Positions 59,859 through 64,000 of a stretch of 64,000 nucleotides of DNA are shown here, piece after piece. A program made the position numbers and the translations under genes. Below the pieces are notes generated by a model. The model was not told where the DNA came from. It saw only the letters and a program-made list of their open reading frames with translations, and did not search any database. How positions within the stretch are numbered: position 1 is the first letter of the stretch; each line of letters starts with the position of its first letter. The DNA comes from Paraburkholderia bannensis NBRC 103871. GTDB lineage: Bacteria > Pseudomonadota > Gammaproteobacteria > Burkholderiales > Burkholderiaceae. The stretch lies in the NCBI RefSeq assembly GCF_000685015.1, contig NZ_BAYA01000007.1, forward strand, positions 1-64,000. The letters are read 5' to 3'.

Positions 59859-60803
59859 TTATTCGGCGTTGCCGTTGGAACCCGACGCCAGCCCCGCGCC
59901 GCGCACCTTCGCGATCGCCTCCGAGGCGGCCGCGCGGTCGGGGAACGGCCCGGCGCGCAACAGGGTGCGCGTGGAGCCGTCGGCTTCCTTGCGTTGTTCG
60001 GTATATGCGGGTACACCCGCAGCTTTCAACTTGGTCACCCAGCGATTCGCGGCGGCGTCGTTCGCGAACGCGCCGAGTTGCACCGCGAAGCGCGCGCCAG
60101 CAGGCGCTGCGGGCGTGCCCGCGTCGCTGCTGTCATTCGATGCGTTCGGTGCGTTCGATGCGGTAGCTGTAGTCGACTGGGCAGGCTTCGCGGCCGGCTG
60201 CGCGGGTTTCGCGGCGGGCTTGGGCGCTTGTGCGGTCTGGGTTGCTTGAGTTGATTGCGACGATTGCGCGGCCGGCGTCTGCGCCTGTGCTGCAGGCGCA
60301 GGTCGGGTTGCGGCGGCTTGCGCGGATTTCGTCGATTGCGTGTTCTGGGCGGATGCGGTGCTATTTGCAGCGCTGTTCGCGGAGTTAGCTGCCGCGAGAC
60401 CCGACGCCCCCGGCGCCGCTTCCGGCGCGGCGGGATTGTCGGGTGCCACACCGGCCTGCGTATCCTCGTCATCGTCGCGCGCGGCGTTCTTCGGCGCGGG
60501 ATGGCTCGGAATGTCGATGGCGATGTCGTCCGTGACGGGCTTCGGATGGGAGTCGAGCACCATCGGCAGGATCACGATGGCGGCCAGCACGAGCGCAATC
60601 GCGCCCACCAGGCGGCGGCGCGCGCGCTGCTTTTCCGGCAACGTGGGATCGAGGAGCATGGCCTCGGCATCGCGCGTGCGGTCCGGCCGGCGGCTACGCC
60701 GCTCCACGCGCGTGTTCTGACTGCTCCGCCGGGTGGTGGAGCCCGCTTCGGCACCGCGTCGGCGGGGCGCGTCGTCTTTCTTGCCGAACGAGAAAATTCC
60801 CAT
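59859..60803 (-). CDS. SPOR domain-containing membrane protein (DedD-like)
   Basis: A 314-aa bitopic envelope protein. About 70 charged residues precede a single transmembrane helix (RLVGAIALVLAAIVILPMVL, near residue 65). A long Ala/Gln/Ser-rich periplasmic linker (about 100-220) leads to a C-terminal SPOR domain (ARFAVQLGAFANDAAANRWVTKLKAAGVPAYTEQ). SPOR domains bind denuded peptidoglycan at the septum, so it probably helps cell division. Position between folC and cvpA matches dedD. Confidence 0.92.
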   Translation of the reverse strand: MGIFSFGKKDDAPRRRGAEAGSTTRRSSQNTRVERRSRRPDRTRDAEAMLLDPTLPEKQRARRRLVGAIALVLAAIVILPMVLDSHPKPVTDDIAIDIPSHPAPKNAARDDDEDTQAGVAPDNPAAPEAAPGASGLAAANSANSAANSTASAQNTQSTKSAQAAATRPAPAAQAQTPAAQSSQSTQATQTAQAPKPAAKPAQPAAKPAQSTTATASNAPNASNDSSDAGTPAAPAGARFAVQLGAFANDAAANRWVTKLKAAGVPAYTEQRKEADGSTRTLLRAGPFPDRAAASEAIAKVRGAGLASGSNGNAE

Positions 60804-60852
60804 GTATGGCTGCTTTTGGCCTGTGCGTGGCGGCTTGCAGGGTGCCGCGCGA

Positions 60853-62163
60853 TCAGTGCTGCTGTGACTTTCGCCAGGCCATGACGCCGGCGACTGTCAG
60901 AAAACTCCCGAAAACAACGATTCTATCATTTTCGGTAGCCCGTTTTAGCGCATCTTGAAACGCCTCGGCGGGCGTTTCATAGCGGGTGACGCTGCTGTCG
61001 TCGCCGTCTTCGACTCCGGCTTCGCGCAGCACGTCTTCCAGTTCGCGTGCCGATGCGGCGCGCGGGCCCGGCAGGCCGGTCACGCACCAGTGGTCGATCT
61101 CGCCCTTCAGGTGGCCGATCACGCCCGCGATGTCCTTGTCCCGCATGGCGCCAAAAACCGCGTACGTGTAGGGAAAATAGCCCATGCTGCCGAGATTTTG
61201 CCCGAGCACGGCCGCCGCATGCGGATTGTGACCCACATCGAAAATAATCGCGGGCTTGCCCGGCAGCACCTGGAAGCGGCCCGGCAACTCGACATTGGCG
61301 AGGCCCAGGCGAATATCCTGCGCCGACACCGGTAGCCGGTCGCGCATCGATTCGAGCGCCGCGAGCGCCGCCGAGGTATTGATCAGCTGATTCGCGCCGC
61401 GCAGCGCCGGGTACGCGAGCGCCGAGCGGCGTTGCGTCGGGCCGACATAGCTCCATTGCTGGCGTTCGTTGCCGGGCGCGCCTTCATAGCGGAAATCACG
61501 GCCGAAGAGCCACAGTTCGGCGCCGATCGCTTCAGCATGGTCGATCAGCGTTTGCGGCGGCAGCGGATCCGAGCAGATCGCCGGCTTGCCCGCGCGGAAG
61601 ATGCCAGCCTTCTCGAAGCCGATCTTCTCGCGCGTATCGCCCAGGTATTCCGTGTGATCGAGGTCGATGCTGGTGACGATCGCGCAATCGGCGTCAAGGA
61701 TGTTCACGGCGTCCAGACGGCCGCCCAGGCCCACTTCGAAGATCACGGCGTCAAGCCCGCGCGAGGCGAACAGATGCATGATCGCCAGCGTCGTGAATTC
61801 GAAGTACGTGAGCGAGACCGGCGTGGCGAGCGCATTGCGCGCGGCTTCCACGGCCTCGAAGTGCGGCAGCAGGTCGGCGTCGCTGGCCTGCTGGCCATCG
61901 ATGCGCGCGCGCTCGTTGAACGCGAGCAGGTGCGGCGACGTGTGGCAGCCGACGTGATAGCCGGCCTTCAGCAGGATCGTTTCCAGAATCGCGCAGGTCG
62001 AGCCCTTCCCGTTGGTGCCGCCGACCGTGAAGATCGGACAGGCGAACTGCAGGTTCAGCGCGTCCTTGACCTGGCTGATGCGGCCAAGGCCCATGTCGAT
62101 GCCAACCGGATGCGCGGTTTCGAGATGCGTGAGCCACGCGTCGAGGGTGGGAAAGGTACTCAT
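60853..62163 (-). CDS. folC: Bifunctional dihydrofolate synthase / folylpolyglutamate synthase
   Basis: A 436-aa ATP-dependent ligase that adds glutamate to dihydropteroate and to folates. The P-loop-like FTVGGTNGKGSTCAILE (near residue 44) and YFEFTTLAIMHLF are typical, as are SIDLDHTEYLGDTREKIGFEKAGIFR (Mur-ligase lysine region) and FDVGHNPHAAAVLGQNL. The start at 62163 fits the family (MSTFPTLDAWLTHLE). accD lies upstream with two hairpins in the gap. Confidence 0.95.
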   Translation of the reverse strand: MSTFPTLDAWLTHLETAHPVGIDMGLGRISQVKDALNLQFACPIFTVGGTNGKGSTCAILETILLKAGYHVGCHTSPHLLAFNERARIDGQQASDADLLPHFEAVEAARNALATPVSLTYFEFTTLAIMHLFASRGLDAVIFEVGLGGRLDAVNILDADCAIVTSIDLDHTEYLGDTREKIGFEKAGIFRAGKPAICSDPLPPQTLIDHAEAIGAELWLFGRDFRYEGAPGNERQQWSYVGPTQRRSALAYPALRGANQLINTSAALAALESMRDRLPVSAQDIRLGLANVELPGRFQVLPGKPAIIFDVGHNPHAAAVLGQNLGSMGYFPYTYAVFGAMRDKDIAGVIGHLKGEIDHWCVTGLPGPRAASARELEDVLREAGVEDGDDSSVTRYETPAEAFQDALKRATENDRIVVFGSFLTVAGVMAWRKSQQH

Positions 62164-62267
62164 CGGGACGTTAGCGGAATGATTCAGGAAGTGCGGCGCG
62201 ATTCAATGGAAACCGGATGAAGCGAACCCGCACGCTTCGAAAACACGGCATTATCGCGGAAATGACA

Positions 62268-62330
62268 ACGCGCCGCTTGCTTTCGCTTGCGGCGCGTCTG
62301 ACACGGCGCGGAATCATGAAGTTCCGCGCC
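62268..62330. other. Two tandem hairpins between accD and folC
   Basis: A 9-bp dyad (62268-62276 with 62289-62297) is followed by another 9-bp dyad (62305-62313 with 62322-62330). On the minus strand the second is read first, and the tail after the first is only partly T-rich (TTGTCATTT). They may weaken rather than stop transcription from accD into folC. Confidence 0.5.
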
Positions 62331-62346
62331 TTAGCGTCTGTTTGCG

Positions 62347-63219
62347 TCAGGCCACTGCGTCGGCGGGCTGGCGCTGCATGATCGCCATCAACTGGGCGAT
62401 TTCCTCGCGCAGCTTGCGACGGTCGACGATCATGTCGATGGCGCCCTTCTGCAGCAGGAACTCCGAACGCTGGAAGCCTTCCGGCAGCTTCTCGCGCACG
62501 GTCTGCTCGATCACGCGCGGGCCGGCAAAGCCGATCAGCGCCTTCGGCTCGGCGATCACCACGTCGCCCAGGAACGCGAAGCTCGCCGACACGCCGCCCA
62601 TCGTCGGGTCGGTCAGCACGGAGATGAACGGCAGCTTGGCTTCAGACAGCTTGGTCAGCATGGCCGTGGTCTTGGCCATCTGCATGAGCGACAGCAGGCT
62701 TTCCTGCATGCGCGCGCCGCCCGAAGCGGTAAAGCAGATGAACGGCACTTGCTGCTCCAGCGCGTTTTGCGCGCCACGGGCAAAACGCTCGCCGACCACC
62801 GAACCCATCGAGCCGCCCATGAACGAGAACTCGAAGCAGGCGACCACGCAAGGCAGCGTGTGGATCGCGCCGCCCATGACGACCATGGCGTCGGTTTCGC
62901 CGGTGTCGTCCATCGCTTCCTTGATACGGTCCGGGTACTTGCGGCTGTCCTTGAACTTCAGCGCGTCGACCGGCACGATCTCCTGGCCGATTTCATAGCG
63001 ACCTTCCGGATCGAGCAGGCCGTCCAGGCGCTCGCGCGCGTTGATGCGCATGTGGTGGTCGCACTTCGGGCAGACGTGGAGGTTCGCTTCGACGTCGTTG
63101 CGGTACAGCACCGCTTCGCACTTCGGGCACTTGATCCACAGACCTTCCGGAATGCTCTTGCGGCTTTTCGGATCGGTTTGCTTGATCTTGGGCGGCAGCA
63201 GTTTATCGAGCCAGCTCAT
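62347..63219 (-). CDS. accD: Acetyl-CoA carboxylase carboxyltransferase beta subunit
   Basis: A 290-aa subunit that, with AccA, transfers CO2 from biotin to acetyl-CoA for fatty-acid synthesis. The N-terminal zinc ribbon is Cys-x2-Cys, x15, Cys-x2-Cys ([13 protein letters not shown], then [11 protein letters not shown]). The carboxyltransferase fold follows ([35 protein letters not shown]). The start at 63219 has GGAAG 8-10 nt upstream. The reading to 63309 has no ribosome site. Gene order trpA-accD-folC is usual for beta-proteobacteria. Confidence 0.96.
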   Translation of the reverse strand: MSWLDKLLPPKIKQTDPKSRKSIPEGLWIKCPKCEAVLYRNDVEANLHVCPKCDHHMRINARERLDGLLDPEGRYEIGQEIVPVDALKFKDSRKYPDRIKEAMDDTGETDAMVVMGGAIHTLPCVVACFEFSFMGGSMGSVVGERFARGAQNALEQQVPFICFTASGGARMQESLLSLMQMAKTTAMLTKLSEAKLPFISVLTDPTMGGVSASFAFLGDVVIAEPKALIGFAGPRVIEQTVREKLPEGFQRSEFLLQKGAIDMIVDRRKLREEIAQLMAIMQRQPADAVA

Positions 63220-63358
63220 TGTTGTTTCTTCCTTCATCGTGATGCGCGGGCGCGGCGGCCGGTTTGATACGGCAGTCATTTCGACCGGGTTCCGACCCCG
63301 ACCGCGCATGGCGAAAAGTGGATTTTACAGCAGACTCGAATCTAGTCTCTAACCGCGA

Positions 63359-64000
63359 TCATCTCGCCTTGTCAGAAACGGCGTCGAGTGCTGTCCGAAT
63401 ATCGGCAATGAACTGCGTGAGCGTTTGCGCTGCAGTGTCGGGCGCCGCCTGCTGAAGCAGTTGCACGATGCGACTGCCGATCACCACGGCGTCCGAGACT
63501 TCGGCGACTGCGGCTGCGGTTTGCGCGTCGCGAATACCGAAGCCCACGCCCACGGGCAGCGGCACGCGCGCCTTGATCGCCGGGATTTTACTCGCGATGC
63601 TCGCCACGTCGAGGTTCGCCGCGCCCGTCACGCCCTTGAGCGACACGTAATAGACATAGCCGCTGGCCATCCGGCCGACTTCCGCGATGCGCTCGTCCGT
63701 GGAGGTGGGCGCGAGCAGGAAGATCGGATCGATGTCGGCAGCCTTCATCTTCGCGGCGAATTCCACCGATTCCTCGGGCGGATAGTCGACCACCAGCACG
63801 CCGTCCACGCCCGCTGCCTGCGCGGCGGCCGCGAAAGCTTCCGCGCCCATGCGCTCGATCGGATTGGCGTAGCCCATCAGCACGACGGGCGTTTCGTTGT
63901 CGGTCTCGCGGAAGCGCTTGACGTCGGCCAGCACGCTCTTGAGCGTCACGCCCTTGGCGAGCGCACGCTCCGACGACTGCTGGATCACGGGGCCGTCGGC
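63359..64000 (-). CDS. trpA: Tryptophan synthase alpha chain, N-terminal part beyond the window
   Basis: The last 213 residues of the alpha subunit, which cleaves indole-3-glycerol phosphate to indole. The reading frame runs off the right edge in phase, beginning [42 protein letters not shown] (catalytic Asp region), [25 protein letters not shown] and [15 protein letters not shown] (phosphate loop) are visible. The upstream partner should be trpB. The internal ATG-type start at 63988 is not the true start. Confidence 0.95.
   Translation of the reverse strand, partial: ADGPVIQQSSERALAKGVTLKSVLADVKRFRETDNETPVVLMGYANPIERMGAEAFAAAAQAAGVDGVLVVDYPPEESVEFAAKMKAADIDPIFLLAPTSTDERIAEVGRMASGYVYYVSLKGVTGAANLDVASIASKIPAIKARVPLPVGVGFGIRDAQTAAAVAEVSDAVVIGSRIVQLLQQAAPDTAAQTLTQFIADIRTALDAVSDKAR

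Overview
The window is high-GC, densely packed bacterial DNA whose proteins read as Burkholderia sensu lato (Burkholderia, Paraburkholderia or Caballeronia). The reasons are three trimeric-type porins with the QSSVTLYG/QSSVTLFG mature start, the gene order trpA-accD-folC-SPOR-cvpA-purF-metZ, and a trehalose/alpha-glucan operon that includes a TreS-maltokinase fusion. I see no insertion sequences, integrases, tRNA or rRNA genes, or CRISPR arrays. About 49 protein genes are supported, one cut by the right edge. Two doubtful small ORFs are also listed.

Layout. 0.2-3.9 kb: a porin, then a TetR regulator divergent from a tautomerase-like gene, then an EF-hand protein. 3.9-18.8 kb: an amine-catabolism island. 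A ten-gene minus-strand operon runs permease, deacetylase, C45-type amidase, VOC protein, SDR, Rieske oxygenase, ferredoxin reductase, PuuD-like, PuuC-like, porin, and ends at a clear terminator. An Lrp/AsnC regulator lies upstream, and a PuuA-like ligase and PuuB-like oxidase run the other way. All four Puu-type activities are present, alongside an oxygenase pair and two amide hydrolases that E. coli putrescine catabolism does not have. The natural substrate is therefore probably not plain putrescine.

18.9-26.3 kb: a second catabolic operon (BKACE, MFS transporter, quinone oxidoreductase, TauD-type dioxygenase, small hydrolase, porin) with a divergent AraC-type regulator. 26.4-32.6 kb: a PAS-GGDEF-EAL protein, another tautomerase divergent from a LysR regulator, a His/Lys/Ala-rich small exported protein, a metallophosphatase and a DUF1345 membrane protein.

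32.9-51.5 kb: seven plus-strand genes (glgE with an extra N-terminal domain, treS-mak, glgB, glgX, treZ, malQ, treY), most overlapping or nearly touching. Together they can turn trehalose into branched alpha-glucan by the maltose-1-phosphate route and turn glucan back into trehalose by TreY/TreZ. No glgA, glgC or glgP lies here. 51.5-56.3 kb: a CNNM/CorC membrane protein, a histidine-kinase-like protein with a degraded ATP site, an FKBP rotamase, an AraC regulator and a MOSC protein. 56.3-64.0 kb: the housekeeping run metZ, purF, cvpA, SPOR, folC, accD, trpA, all on the minus strand.

All calls come from reading the sequence and from family knowledge. No database search was run.
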